A DNA stretch of 64,000 bases, taken from the NCBI RefSeq assembly GCF_910592395.1, contig NC_088312.1:19599292-19663291 (forward strand), in the 5' to 3' direction. Below, piece by piece: positions 42,156 through 52,792 of this stretch; the first letter of the stretch is position 1; each line of letters starts with the position of its first letter. The notes below the pieces were generated by a model that did no database searches, was not told where the DNA came from, and worked only from the letters and a program-made list of their open reading frames with translations. The stretch is from Lineus longissimus (lineage: Eukaryota; Nemertea; Pilidiophora; Heteronemertea; Lineidae). The position numbers and the translations under genes are program-made.

Positions 42156-44499
42156 TCAATTTAGGCTATCTCGTCTTCTAAACAAATGATATACAAAGTG
42201 TCCCAGATTAGTGCAAACTTTCTTATTGTCCGAATTAAGTAATTCAATAAATTTAAACATATTGGGTCTAATTCTATAGAATCTTGGGATCCATTTGGTT
42301 CTTAGAACATTATACAAAGGACACCTGAGACAAGCATGATATTCATCCTCGAGATCATTCAGGTCGCAGAATTTACATATTCTTGCTTCTCTAGGTATAG
42401 GTCTTGGCTTATGCCACCTACCAATCTCAATATATAACTTATGCGCAGAGCATCTAAGCCTTGTTAAAGCTATTCTAAGCTTCTCGTCTTTTACAACATT
42501 CAGATAATTTGAGAGAACATAGCTAGTTTTCGTTTCTACTAACAAATTCAATCTATTCATTCCTCGACTTTCCATCTCCCACGATTGTTGGTAACAATCA
42601 TACACTCTCTGTTTAAAGGCACTCAAGAACACTTTCTTGTTCGCTACACCCTGGTTTTCTCATACATCTCTAAAAACCATACATAGACAGTAAATTACTA
42701 ACACTCTTTGACCAGTTTTTACCACGCGTCTGACGTAAGCCATCATAACATATTCTTGGGTAGCGATCCTCATTCATATTCAAAATTTTTAACCAGTATT
42801 TGACAATAGATAGTTCTAAATCCTTCTGGACCGGCAGTCGTCCATATTCAATTCGTACAGCATTATTTGGAGTACTCGTTCTAACACAAAGTATTTTTTT
42901 CAAGAAATCTGTCTGAACTTGTTCAACACATCTGGCTGTTGCAAAGCCCCAAATCTCAGCTCCATACTTATAAACTGGTGCAACACATGTATCTAAAAAT
43001 TTTAATCTTTCGTTAACATTGACATTATAGAATTTCTTTAACTGGTCTTGAAGGGCAAATAAACTTCTGTTAGCTGCACTTGCAGTCTGTTCTATGTGAT
43101 AAAACCATTTACCTTTATAATGGAAATACAGACCTAGATATTATTAATGGGAACAATTTCGACCTCCTCTTCATTAAAGTACCACTTCTCATTTACTAGT
43201 AGTTCTTCTGTATTACGAAAAACAACGATCTTTGTCTTAAGCAGGTTTACAATCAGACCCCATTTTTCTGTGTACTTCTGAAGGGAATCTATCAAGGCCT
43301 GTAGTTCTTCTGGTGTGTTTGCCATTAATACCATGTCGTCTACGAACATCAGTATAAATATATCGAGCCAAGCGATACCTGTTCGTATTTTACCAATACC
43401 TAGTTGCGATACTATATCATTAGTGAACAACTGAAATAATAAACAACCTTGTTTCAAACCTGTATTGCATGTGAAACCGTCTCCAACATCACCATTTACC
43501 AAGACATGTATCAGGACACTGCTGTATGGTACCATCAGAGCCTTTACCAGATATTCTGGGACACGACATTTAATTAGTTTATACCATAGAAGGTTTCTGT
43601 CAATACGATCGAAACACTTCGAAAAATCTATAAATAGACAATAAAGTTTACCTTTCCGTCTTTTCAGTGCTTCTTGTATGCTGGCATTTAGTATGAACAT
43701 GTTATCAACCGTTGAATATTTTGGTCTAAAGCTCGCTTGCTCTTCGACTATAATGTTCCGCTCTTTACAAACTTTTTTAATCTATCTAACAACACACCGG
43801 TATAGACCTTACCTAAAATGGTAGTTAATGAAATGCCACTATAGTTATCTACACTGTTTCTATTATCTTTTTATATATAGGGCACAATAATGATTTAGAC
43901 CATGTTTCCGGGTACTGGCCATCTAGCAATGATTAAACATGATTCTCAAAATGTCTTTGCACAGGTCCGGGTAAGACTTGAATAACTCGGTAGGCAGGCC
44001 GTCAATTCCTGCAGCTTTACCCGCCAATACAAAGCTCTACCTCGATACCTGTTATCGGTTCTACATCCAGAGTTGTTGTTCTATTCCACCACGTTAGATA
44101 TTCTGAAACATACTCTAGCCACTGCGCATTCTTATTATGTGTTGTGTCTACGTTCAAAAGCCCATTAAGATATCTTGTCCATTCTTCCATTCTCACATTC
44201 GGTAGTACAAGTGGGCTTTTATTTCCTTTCAGCTCTCGCCAGAACTCTCTTGGGTTTCCTTTTTTCATCATTAAATTCCTCGTTTTCGTTTTCATGAACG
44301 CTCTCCTTTTCTTTCTAACCAATGTCCTATAAAAAATTTTCTCTTCGTGATATCTCTGCTTGGTTATAAGGTTTCTTACTCTTCGCCAATGATTTAATAG
44401 CCTTGTTAACCTTGTTTTACTCTCTCGACACTCTCGGTCAAACCATGATTTCCAATTTGCTTTCAATACTTTCTTATTTCCTCCACGTGCACTGAACAT
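42156..44499 (-). pseudogene. LINE reverse transcriptase and C-terminal CCHC region
   Basis: Four open pieces. 44017-44499 is the linker before RT (FWRELKGNKSPLVLPN). 43134-43700 has LYCLFIDFSKCFDRIDR, NTGLKQGC and FVDDMVLMANTPEELQ, the catalytic FVDD in place of YADD. 42670-42903 and 42156-42632 are thumb and C-terminus, the last with a zinc-knuckle-like CKFCDLNDLEDEYHACLRC (C-x2-C-x9-H-x4-C). Frameshifts separate the pieces, and part of RT is lost near 43700-44000. Confidence 0.8.
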
Positions 44500-44555
44500 G
44501 TCTTTACCTACTTTTTGTAGAATTCTGTTTACACTCTTTTCAAAGGTATCAACAC

Positions 44556-45765
44556 TCAGATCATCATTTCTTTCAACACATAATCTAGTTCCCTCGCAAT
44601 TAGATTCAACTTATTTTCGAAATTATGACGATTTTGATCACACCATCTAACTGACATTAACACTCGATTGTTTTCGTTCACCTTCTGCTGCACATTCGCT
44701 GTCTGGTTCGAAACACGCCCGGTGTTGGACAAATCATATCTAAATTGTAGCGGTAAGTGATCTGATTCACACCTTAGACCCACCTCGAAATCGATCAGTT
44801 TACTGAAATTTCTATAGCTGCACAGCAAGTAATCTACAGAACTCTGCCCTTGTGCGCCGATAAAGGTAAAGTCACCAATGTCTTTGTCCTTGCCTACTCT
44901 ACCATTCACAATTCCTACACCAATACCAGCACAAAAATTACAGAGGGTTCGACCGAATGCACTTACCTTCTTATCCCTATTATTTCTATTATAAGGGGTG
45001 TGAATTGTGTCACTAGTTTGTAAACACGTCATTTGGTTCGGCTTTACACATGCCATCACTTAATGTTCCAGTCCGTCCATTGAAATCAGCAAAAATCAAT
45101 AGGTCGCAATCTGGGTCCTCAGGGTTAGTATTGACATCTAGTTTGTCCTTACAAACTGAGATCACTCGATCCTTGCATTGATCCTCATTGTCGTCATTTT
45201 GATCGAATCCAAAAATTCGTATATTCTGCCTGCGACTGTGTGCTCCTATCTCGTCAACTTTGTTCACTAAACTTTCATTCGTCCTTTTTTTCGAATCTCG
45301 CAGTTCATTTTTCACATGCTCCAGTTCGGTATTGACACGGGCCTGTTCCCCACAGATGGAGTCCAAGCGAGCACCAATGGTTGTCTTGAAATCTATTAGG
45401 TCGTACCTCATAGCATGGACATTTTGCGTAAGAATATTGATTGATTGTTGAATGTCGTTTAGAGGGTCGATTACAGGCGTGACTGTAGGGCCTAATGACG
45501 GTATAGTATGGTGAAGGTAAGCGTCCATTGGTACATGCCCTACATGGTATTGGTTTGCCTCGGGTCTGCCCTCCTGTTGCATTGGTGGTGGGCCTGGGTT
45601 GATTTCCACCAAGCAGCAAATTGCAAGGAGCATGAATAAACAAAGCCTTACGGCTAGACTTGGACTACACTTGATTCCGTAAACTTCTAATGACCCACTC
45701 CTCCATGCACGTGGCATAGTGTATGAACCTATGCGTGCCCGATATGCTGTAATATCAATTCCCAT
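44556..45765 (-). pseudogene. LINE ORF1-like region with 2A-like motif and endonuclease remnant
   Basis: Starting at 45765 the product has a hydrophobic stretch ending CLVEINPGPP, close to the 2A self-cleaving consensus DxExNPGP but with Leu for the Asp. A coiled coil with HVKNELRDSKKRTNESLVNK-like heptads follows, then RRQNIRIFGF. The frame runs directly into DLLIFADFNGRTGTL, a piece of an exonuclease/endonuclease/phosphatase domain, so the N-terminal part of that domain is deleted. A second ORF (44556-45059) carries SSVDYLLCSYRNF and ESDHLPLQFRYD, with the catalytic SDH. Confidence 0.75.
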
Positions 45766-45790
45766 TTTATCCTCTTTCTCTGGGGTGCAC

Positions 45791-46457
45791 TTCTTCTAAG
45801 GAGCCTATACTGCTTGGGTGGGTGTTTACTTACTTAATAGTCACTGAAATAATGTCACTTCTATAAGAAAAACTCAAAAAAACTGGGAATTTGTTGGAGG
45901 GGTTGTATGTGGTGTCCTCCTCACGCCGCCATGTTGTCACTTATGGTGTACAGGCATAGACTATTGAATCAAATGGGTTGGGGGGGGGGGGGGGTCACAT
46001 GACTTAATTAGCAGAACCACTGCCCAGTGCATTTTGAATCAGTGCACAGTCTGTCTTTGGGCTGAGGTGTTTGGAAAAAAACTGTTTCTCATTCAAATTT
46101 ATCTAAATTTGAGGGACGAAATTTCATGTCTTTTATGTCTAGTAGCCAGTAGATTCTTGGAGGGTAACCTCCAAACTGCTTTTCAACAGTTGAATATTCT
46201 GTTCCCTCTTTTCTCGCCGAAGGAGTTTCTTTCGCATTTTTCCATTGACGATGACTAGAGGTACGGCAGCCTGGTGTTAGCTGCTCCAAGTTGGGTAAAG
46301 TACAACTTCTTTTCTAGTTTCCAAATCAAAACAGATTATGCTTTTGTTAATCTCGTGGTAACCTGACAGATGATACCGACTTCTAATCTTCTCATCACAG
46401 TAGATTTTTGTTCAGAAATACAGATTTTGTTGATCAGTCACACTGAAGTTAAGAACT
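45791..46457. other. Non-coding stretch with a poly-G tract
   Basis: Run of about 15 G near 45980-45994. Short ORFs near 46034-46289 are not recognised. Confidence 0.35.
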
Positions 46458-46873
46458 TTAGTAATCTCCACCGGCAATAACTCCTTTGAGAAGCTGACCA
46501 TACACAATTCCCAACCTACTCGTCAGCCATTGCTGAAAGATAACCTGGGTTGAACGTGTTACTGGGATGTATTCAATACGATACCTGAGGCTGTTGGAAA
46601 GACAGCAAAGACCCACATGATGTGATGTCACATGCTTTTCTGCCCCCTCTAGGGGCATACACAGTGGTAACTAACAAACTGACTGCAAAATGAAAGCAGG
46701 TTGAACATGAGATGTGTATCATTCCATCTTGGGTTGCAGAGAACTTCAAAGATAGGAATATCATGGTCCTTGACAGCCACAGCGGCTTCTAACCATTTTT
46801 TGGCAACTTCATCAAATGAAAGTGAAATGAATTCTATCAGTATTGGCCGGTGCGGGAGAGAAAACAGCAATCC
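46458..46873 (-). pseudogene. Fragment of an unidentified host gene (two exon-like blocks)
   Basis: Block one begins after a TTTCTTCAG acceptor at 46873 and reads GLLFSLPHRPILIEFISLSF, DEVAKKWLEAAVAVKD and PIFEVLCNPRWNDTH to about 46700. Block two begins after a TCTTTCCAACAG acceptor at 46590 and reads LRYRIEYIPVTRSTQVIF, QQWLTSRLGIVYGQLLKGV, stopping at 46458. Composition and splice signals look like real coding sequence. I cannot name the family. No clear donor follows block one and no upstream exons were found, so it may be a fragment of a gene duplicated from elsewhere. Confidence 0.4.
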
Positions 46874-47252
46874 CTGAAGAAATTGTATTTTGGGTTAGGC
46901 GTCCGTCAGCAGTAAGGCACCAGAGGTCAAATACAAAGCAACTCAAAACTCGACAGTGACAAAAATACTGTCTGACACCGCCATCCCGACTGTGGTGTAC
47001 ACCCGACTATAACAAGTGTAAAGGAAATATACTGTTATGGATGTCAGATGGTGGTTCCTCGGCTTTGCAAACAATTTCCGGAACAACACCCCGCGGCGAC
47101 ACCAAGGACCGCTCCGCTTATCAATTGATTCGTTCGCAACGGTGTCAAAGTCGGGGACTAGCGAAGGGTGACTCGCTTCCTGTACCGGGTGTCGGTAAGT
47201 GTTTGCATTGTTAGCCTACAAACACGAGATTTCAATTCTCGTCTTGGGCGTC
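46874..47252. other. Unassigned stretch
   Basis: GC-richer than its surroundings. An ATG near 47037 opens a 44-codon frame and a GTAAGT donor-like site lies near 47194, but no product is recognised. Confidence 0.3.
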
Positions 47253-47354
47253 TTTGAGAAGCCGACCATACACAATTCCCAACCTACTCGTCAGCCATTG
47301 CTGAAAGATTACCTGGGTTGAACGTGTTACTGGGATGTATTCAATAAGATACCT
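47253..47354 (-). pseudogene. Partial duplicate of the second gene-fragment exon
   Basis: About 102 bp nearly identical to 46484-46587, covering IEYIPVTRSTQVIF and QQWLTSRLGIVYGRLLK on the minus strand. It ends just before element copy 2 starts at 47365, so the duplication may be tied to the arrival of that element. Confidence 0.75.
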
Positions 47355-47364
47355 GTGGTCGGAT

Positions 47365-48009
47365 GGTCGGGCGGTCGATTGGTCGGGTAGTGACGTCACC
47401 CAGAGCGGATGACGTCATTCGGGCCCCGCTTGACATCACTTCGCACACCAGGGAGTCGTCTTTGTGACGTCGTCACGTCACGTCGCCTCGTCACGTCAGC
47501 GAACAGTCTCCGGCGGAATTCCGGCCTGACTTTACAATCCGGTGGTCCATTTCAGCCTCGTTCCAGTCATCGCACCTACGCATCTCATTATGGGGATTGC
47601 TCCGTCTGCTGATGCCTTGACGATCTCGCAACGGCGCACCATTCAGCGACGATAAAAAGTTGAATAGCAGACCAATCGACCACCCGACCAATCGACCACC
47701 CGACCAATCGACCACCCGACCAATCGACCACCCGACCAATCGACCGCCCGACCAATCGACCACCCGACCAATCGACCACCCGACCACCCGACCAATCCAC
47801 CATCCGACCAATCCACCACCCGACCAATCGATCAATCCACCTCGATCATCCCTACCAATGGACCACCCCTCATCCCCTATTATAATACCTCCATGCCCCT
47901 ACGGCTCTGCTATTCAGTGCAATTGATTCCGGGACTACTTTTTATATTTTTTATTTTCATTTTTATTTTTTACTGCGCTACTTTTGACGGGGGATTCTAC
48001 ACTCCTTCC
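47365..48009 (+). repeat. CRE-rich minisatellite element, copy 2
   Basis: Second copy of the block at 247-925, with the same CRE-like palindromes, minisatellite and T-rich tail, and the same last bases CTCCTTCC. The right end abuts a LINE reverse transcriptase exactly after its GVPQGSVLG motif, so the element sits in, or has truncated, that LINE. Confidence 0.8.
47670..47829 (+). repeat. 16 bp minisatellite inside element copy 2
   Basis: Same GACCAATCGACCACCC unit as at 552-747, with about two to three fewer units. Confidence 0.9.
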
Positions 48010-48612
48010 CAACACTGACCCCTGTGGAACACCATATTTTAAGAGAACAGCCGTAGATCTTTGACGATCAATAACGACGGTCTGATATCTGTCATCAAGA
48101 TATGATGCAATCCAGGCAAGAGCAGAGCCAGTGATGCCAAATAACTGTTCAAACCTTTTTAGAAGGATCTTATGGTCAATGGTATCGAAGGCTGCAGAGA
48201 GGTCGATCATGACAAGCACTGTCACATCACCCCTGTCCAAACTACCAAGGATGTCGCTCTGAACCCTTAGTAGAGCGGTCTCTGTTGAGTGACCTCTTCG
48301 GTAGGCGGATTGCATTTCTTCATGCAGCGAGTTGGACAGGAGGTGATGTTCTAGGCGGGCATCAACGACCTTCTCCACAACCTTCGACACAAAGGGTAGG
48401 TTTGACACAGGGCGGTAGTTTCCGAGAATGTCAGAGTCGAGACCTGGCTTCTTTAGTAGAGGCCCAATGAGCGCAGATTTAAAAGTGCGGGGGACACAGC
48501 TAGCTTTTAGCGATGCATTTATTATGAACAGTCTATTAAATGGATTGGGATTTATTATTTCTGGGATTGGGCATATGTCTACCAACACCAATACCGGTAC
48601 TGCCCCTATCAA
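48005..48612 (-). pseudogene. CR1/L2-like LINE reverse transcriptase fragment
   Basis: The minus strand reads [71 protein letters not shown] (catalytic Asp), [16 protein letters not shown] and GVPQGSVLG. It then breaks off at 48010 before the YxDD motif, where element copy 2 begins. No endonuclease is seen upstream. Confidence 0.85.
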
Positions 48613-48799
48613 ATGATCTGCGACCCACGGTCAAAGTGGAACAAAAGTTCATCACCACGGCTCTTACAGTCCATAAGGTCGACTCCCGGTACAAAATAAG
48701 ATAAAACTCCATGACAATGGTCGTAATCACTAAGAATTTCTAGGCCCGGTATACATTGATAGATAGCGCTAATTACCCCAGCAGTAAAATAGGCCTAGA
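48613..48799. other. Short unassigned spacer
   Basis: Unassigned sequence between the LINE fragment and the palindromic repeat. Part of it may be further LINE sequence. Confidence 0.3.
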
Positions 48800-48960
48800 T
48801 AGTGACCCGGGTCGCTACGTAGCGCCCCGGGACAGATTGTTTGGAGATAGGTTTGTCCCGGGGCGCTACGTAGCGGCCCGGGACAGATTGTTTGGAGATA
48901 GCATTGTCCCGGGGCGCTACGTAGCGGCCCGGGAAGGGTTGGATGGAGTTGGCGTTATAC
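48800..48960. repeat. Palindromic CGCTACGTAGCG tandem repeat
   Basis: Three units about 62 bp apart, each with CGCTACGTAGCG between CCCGGG-type arms, separated by ACAGATTGTTTGGAGATAG. Because the core is a palindrome, both strands encode the same peptide PGRYVAPRD, giving mirrored spurious ORFs. Confidence 0.85.
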
Positions 48961-49188
48961 CGGGCCGCTCCGTGATAGGTTGTCGGGAGATTGCGCCACT
49001 TTTTGTGGAGCTGGATGGAGGCCGTATATGCTAGAGTATATGCTAGAGTGATGACCGGTCGTGCCTGCATAGTGCATATGGAGGTATTATTCAGATGGAG
49101 CAACTGCATGCATCTCAAAGGTGATATTACTACATCAAAATGAATTCGAAAGAGGGGGCAGAATTTGGAAACTAAGATCCCCTGATGT

Positions 49189-50105
49189 ACAAAACTAAGA
49201 CTCTGATATTTTTCTTCAAAATTTCAGTTTGGAATTGGGTCTTAGTTTTGTAAACTAAAACTCTGATATTTTTCTTCAAAATTTTAGTTTGGCATTGGGT
49301 CTTAGTTTTGTACCTCGGGGGATCTTAGTTTTGTACGTACAAAACTAAGATCCCCTGATGTACAAAACTAAGACTCTGATATTTTTCTTCAAAATTTTAG
49401 TTTGGCATTGGGTCTTAGTTTTGTACCTCGGGGATCTTAGTTTTGTACGTACAAAACTAAGATCCCCTGATGTACAAAACTAAGACTCTGATATTTTTCT
49501 TCAAAATTTTAGTTTGGCATTGGGTCTTAGTTTTGTACCTCGGGGGATCTTAGTTTTGTACGTACAAGACTAAGATCCCCTGATGTACAAAACTAAGACT
49601 CTGATATTTTTCTTCAAAATTTTAGTTTGGCATTGGGTCTTAGTTTTGTACCTCGAGGGATCTTAGTTTTGTACGTACAAAACTAAGATCCCCTGGTGTA
49701 CAAAACTAAGACTCTGATATTTTTCTTCAAAATTTCAGTTTGGAATTGGGTCTTAGTTTTGTACCTCGGGGGATCTTAGTTTTGTACGTACAAAACTAAG
49801 ATCCCCTGATGTACAAAACTAAGACTCTGATATTTTTCTTCAAAATTTTAGTTTGGCATTGGGTCTTAGTTTTGTACCTCGGGGGATCTTAGTTTTGTAC
49901 GTACAAAACTAAGATCCCCTGATGTACAAAACTAAGATCCCCCGAGGTACAAAACTAAGACTCTGATATTTTTCTTCAAAATTTTAGTTTGGAATTGGCC
50001 TCCCCGGGTCTTAGTTTTGTACCTCGGGATCTTAGTTTTGTACCTGGGTCTTAGTTTTGTACTTCGGGGGATCTTAGGTCTTAGGTCTTATGTCTTAGGT
50101 CTTGG
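49189..50105. repeat. 113 bp palindromic satellite
   Basis: About seven to eight units with junctions at 49336, 49448, 49561, 49674, 49787 and 49900 (period 112-113). Each unit folds on itself: a left arm GTACAAAACTAAGATCCCCT and GTACAAAACTAAGA pair with TCTTAGTTTTGTAC words on the right, around an AT-rich centre. Unit junctions are perfect palindromes with arms CTTAGTTTTGTAC and GTACAAAACTAAG. The last unit degenerates into short GGTCTTA repeats. Confidence 0.9.
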
Positions 50106-51247
50106 TTTTGTATACACCCCTCCAAAACTGTTGATTTAAGCACTCGCGACACGTTAAGCGAGGTTTTAGCAATTATTTTCAGTGAAGGTATATCTCATGT
50201 GTAGAGTCTGGGTGATTTTGAGACATTCTTAGGTGTTTAAGGCGCACAGTTTGATGAAACTTGCCAGAATTCGTAATTTTTTTGATGAATGTATATCCGC
50301 CATTGCGGGGATCTGGAAACTTTCGGATGACAAGTTTGCCTCAAAAGATGGACGGGCTCCCTATAATCACCCAAACTAACAGCGAATATATATTCTTAAG
50401 ATCCTTTTCATGACCTCTGATGAGTTAATTTTGTCTGATGCAGTGTTTCAACACAAATTTGAGGGCGATTACAATCACGAAAAATTCGCACTCACCCAGT
50501 CCAGAATGCGTAGACGAAATGTCTGTTGGCTCTTCAATGTAGCGGGTATCCTCCCACCTGTTCAGGTCGGGGACAGATCAACGTTGAGCAACTTGCCTAA
50601 TCGGTAAAAACGCGGGAGGCAGTGCTATTACCGGAACGGTTCAGAACCGGCGATTTTCATAAAAAAATCACCCGAAAACTAAAAAAGTAAGCAACGGCTG
50701 CAAAAATAAAGTACACGTTGTTCGTTAGCAGGTTATGAAACGTAACCTAACCAAATTTCAGGTCGTTCCGTGCGGCAGTTTCGGAGATACGTGTCGAAAA
50801 CCACATCCCTCCGGTCCTGGCGATCGGCTCAGTAAAAACAATAGACCATATCCACGGAGTTGTGGATATGGTCTAATTAGGCCACGGCAGCCTCAGCGCC
50901 ACCACGCGGAGCCTAATGGTATTAAGATCAAGAGATGAAGGGGAGAGTTTACAGTTGGGGCCTACATGTAGGATAGGTCCCACTGGTGCTGCCACATTAA
51001 AGGTTCAGACAGCTCCAATGTTAGTTTACAGTGGGGGGGGGGGGGGGGGGGCAGCCTATACAAATGATGTATCCAGCAGGTGCTGCCATCTGAAGGTTCA
51101 AACAGCTCCTGGCCAGGTGAGTTTACAGTAGGGGACAAGAATATCAAGACAGGTCCAGCCGGACAGCTCCTGAGTGAGTTTACAGTAATGGCCGGTAATC
51201 ATTTTAACCTTTCAAAATATAGACCATGTCAATGAGGTACTTTCTTA
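50106..51247. other. Non-coding stretch with a hairpin and poly-G
   Basis: Holds the stem-loop at 50842-50875, a poly-G run near 51036-51050, and degenerate repeats of the words CAGCTCC and GAGTTTACAGT (about 50946-51190). No gene seen. It lies beyond the likely 3' end of the zinc-finger gene. Confidence 0.4.
50842..50875. repeat. 14 bp perfect stem-loop
   Basis: TAGACCATATCCAC (50842-50855) and its exact reverse complement (50862-50875) surround a 6 nt loop GGAGTT. Possibly a MITE remnant or a structured RNA; nothing else supports a function. Confidence 0.6.
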
Positions 51248-51253
51248 TTTATT
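51248..51253 (-). terminator. Probable poly(A) signal of the zinc-finger gene
   Basis: AATAAA on the minus strand, about 450 bp after the stop codon at 51703, in an AT-rich 3' untranslated region. It is the first canonical hexamer I noticed downstream, but other sites could be used. Confidence 0.45.
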
Positions 51254-51702
51254 ACATTATACATTTTATACTTCATTATTTACATTACACATTTTACATT
51301 TTATAAACAATATTTGATTGAGAAAACAAATATTTTAATGAGCTGGCATACAAAAGAATATCGTACATTGCAAGTTAACTGTTTTATCGGATGGGCCACA
51401 CAAATACGAGTACACCAGTAGATATCATACGTTATTCAACGGGCTGTATCTGTGAACCGGGTAACCTTTGTGCCAATTATAGCTCTTGGTTTTTTTTGAT
51501 TACTTTATTCTCGGTTTTAAACGACCAGTTCAGCATGTGGTATGTGAAGCCCATTTTCAACAATGAAGCGGTCATATTTTAGGTCATATTTTAGATTATT
51601 ACTTCTGCAGATTCCTCATTGCAGGTCAGCTGCTTGCAAGAAGGAAAATTGCATTAGAAAATGCCCTAAACAGTGCCTGTTCAATGCATTGTCTCAAGTT
51701 CT

Positions 51703-52792
51703 TTAGACATTTAGACTTGGATTTGTCGATGCTAACTCCATCAGATGTTTCAGAAGTTCAACATCAGAGGACGCCACCTGAGACTCCACAATCACCTCAT
51801 GTATCTGATCGGCAGGGACCGCCATATCAGCTCCCTCTACATCGTGTTCATGAACTACCGTAGGAACGATCCGACTCTGCAGGTTCATCCCAGTAACCTG
51901 TTCAGAACCAATTTGAATTTGCTGACCACCTGTGTTTTCAAACGCGACGATGCTCGCAACTTGTTGTGACGTCACCTCGTCGAGGACAGGTTGCGTTTCA
52001 TTCACAACAAAACCTGCCTCCATCTCCTGCGGTACTTCAATATAGATTGTCTCAACGTCTTCTCTTTGTTCAATCACTTGTGGGACAGGGCAAGCTTTTT
52101 TATACATGTCGCAATGAATCGTCTTGATATGTCTGTGAACGGTACTCCTGTGCTTTCCCCGAAAGTTGCACAGGCTGCACTTGTGTGGTTTCTCTCCTGT
52201 ATGCAACGGCATGTGATTTTTCAACATCGTAATAGTCTTAAACCGGCGATTGCATTGAGAACATGGAAACCGACGTGAAGAACCGTCATCAGTGTGAGAA
52301 TTCTTAATGTGAGATGCCAAGGTTTTTTGGTCCCTTGCACGAAAGTAGCACCTTGTATAGGGACATACGTAAGGTCGATTCTCCGTGTGCATTTTCATGT
52401 GGGACTGCAGTACATCTTCCGTCATCGTCCCGTACGGACACACCTCACACTGATACGGCTTCGGAGCATGTTTCTTTGCGACATGAGCTTTCAAATACGT
52501 ATTATTCGTCGTAACAAATTCACAATGTGAACACCTCACCAACGTTTGTTTTTCATGTTTACGCTTTTTGTGGACCATCAAGCTCGCTTTCGTCTTCAGC
52601 GCTTTGCCGCAGAGATTACAAGGGACGCGTTCCCCGTTGTAATGGTGAACGAGTTTCTTGTGGGATTTTAACGTGTAGCCATTCCATGTTCGGTAGCTGC
52701 ATTCTGAACACTGGTATGCCTTCCCGTCGTGGAATTTCATATGGTTTCGCAGAGCGATGGAATGACTGGCAACAAAGGAACATTGGTCACAC
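51703..52792 (-). CDS. Zinc-finger gene, last coding exon with eight fingers
   Basis: 1090 nt with stop. Eight successive fingers from FKCDQCSFVASHSIALRNH to KCSLCNFRGKHRSTVHRH, one preceded by the linker HTGEKPH, then an acidic, glutamine- and valine-rich tail (about 115 residues) that could be an activation region. Acceptor GGAATTTCAG. Confidence 0.9.

Larger units (their letters stand above)
42050..45790 (-). mobile_element. Near full-length LINE, broken by frameshifts
   Basis: Read on the minus strand: an ORF1-like region with coiled coil, an endonuclease remnant, a reverse transcriptase and a CCHC-type C-terminus, ending in an AATAAATAAATAA tail near 42042-42055. The order is that of CR1/Jockey-type non-LTR retrotransposons. 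Several frameshifts and a missing piece of endonuclease make it inactive. Confidence 0.85.

Noticed and set aside
48756-49118. ORFs on both strands encoding PGRYVAPRD repeats
   Set aside because: A consequence of the palindromic repeat, which encodes the same peptide from either strand.
49189-50105. CRISPR-like array
   Set aside because: Units are contiguous and self-complementary with no unique spacers, and the genome is eukaryotic.
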